This document shows positions 63,905 through 64,000 of a stretch of DNA of 64,000 bases, piece by piece (position 1 is the first letter of the stretch; each line of letters begins with the position of its first letter). This DNA is from Comamonadaceae bacterium (lineage in GTDB: Bacteria; Pseudomonadota; Gammaproteobacteria; Burkholderiales; Burkholderiaceae_C). The stretch is taken from NCBI GenBank assembly GCA_947372865.1, contig CANBVJ010000005.1:31455-95454 (forward strand). Reading direction: 5' to 3'. The position numbers and the translations under genes were made by a program. A model generated the notes under the pieces. That model made no database searches. It was given only the letters and a program-made list of their open reading frames with translations, and was not told where the DNA came from.

Positions 63905-64000
63905 ATGAAAAAATTGGTCGCCCTTGTGGCTGCACTGTCCGCAGTTTTCGCCTACGCCGACAACTACCCGTCTAAAACCATTTCCTTGGTGGTGCCCTTC
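63905..64000 (+). CDS. Tripartite tricarboxylate transporter binding protein (Bug/TctC family), 5' part
   Basis: Truncated by the window edge. The visible 32 codons give a signal peptide MKKLVALVAALSAVFAYA followed by DNYPSKTISLVVPF, the hallmark start of mature Bug/TctC proteins (YPxKPIxxVVPF). Periplasmic binder of an unknown carboxylate. The 137-nt gap before it contains no confident promoter, though GCTAGACTGTG is -10-like. Confidence 0.8.
   Translation, partial: MKKLVALVAALSAVFAYADNYPSKTISLVVPF

Noticed and set aside
62517-63935. 472-codon minus-strand frame opposite the PaaK-like gene
   Set aside because: Antisense shadow with composition unlike real proteins.

Overview
This 64 kb window is ordinary, gene-dense chromosome of a GC-rich betaproteobacterium. 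The best guess is order Burkholderiales, family Comamonadaceae (Rhodoferax/Polaromonas-like). That placement is inference from protein character, gene order and a GC-rich intergenic repeat I recall from that family; no database was searched. I see no rRNA, CRISPR array, IS element, phage or defence island. There is one tRNA gene.

Layout. (1) 1-3.4 kb: end of a type I secretion locus (tail of an upstream gene, ABC exporter, HlyD adaptor). (2) 3.5-9.8 kb: an ornithine-cyclodeaminase-family reductase, malate synthase G, a divergent class III CoA-transferase with a LysR regulator, and proC. (3) 9.9-20.1 kb: a glycerol regulon. glpK and glpR read leftward; a glycerol ABC importer (two ATPases, two permeases, a DUF2160 membrane protein, a large binding protein) and glpD read rightward. 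Import, phosphorylation and oxidation of glycerol are thus encoded together. (4) 20.1-29.1 kb: the spc and alpha ribosomal operons (rplN to rplQ, with secY, rpmJ and rpoA), starting at rplN with their own promoter directly after glpD, and closed by an initiator tRNA gene and a strong terminator.

(5) 29.2-42 kb: a DUF2721 protein, two stand-alone molybdopterin oxidoreductases, an M20 amidohydrolase, coaX, a fused B12-dependent acyl-CoA mutase (IcmF) behind a 26-bp palindrome, an AlkB-type alkane monooxygenase and an alpha/beta hydrolase. (6) 42-47.8 kb: a three-gene RND efflux operon with a palindromic operator candidate. (7) 47.9-55.1 kb: dbpA, an FKBP isomerase, alanine dehydrogenase, htpG behind a good sigma-32 promoter match, a pseudouridine synthase and a Crp/Fnr regulator. 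(8) 55.3-63.8 kb: a branched-chain-type (HAAT) ABC importer flanked by two different CoA-ligase-family genes, which suggests uptake coupled to CoA activation of an organic acid. The window ends inside a Bug/TctC-type binding protein gene.

No clearly undescribed system stands out. The observations most worth a second look are: the glycerol importer's two ATPases, whose motif losses are complementary and predict one working and one degenerate ATP site; the HAAT cluster with a PaaK-like protein lacking the canonical P-loop; and several structured non-coding elements (operator in the rplN promoter, hairpins before rpsD, palindromes before icmF and the RND operon, a repeat inside the liv cluster).
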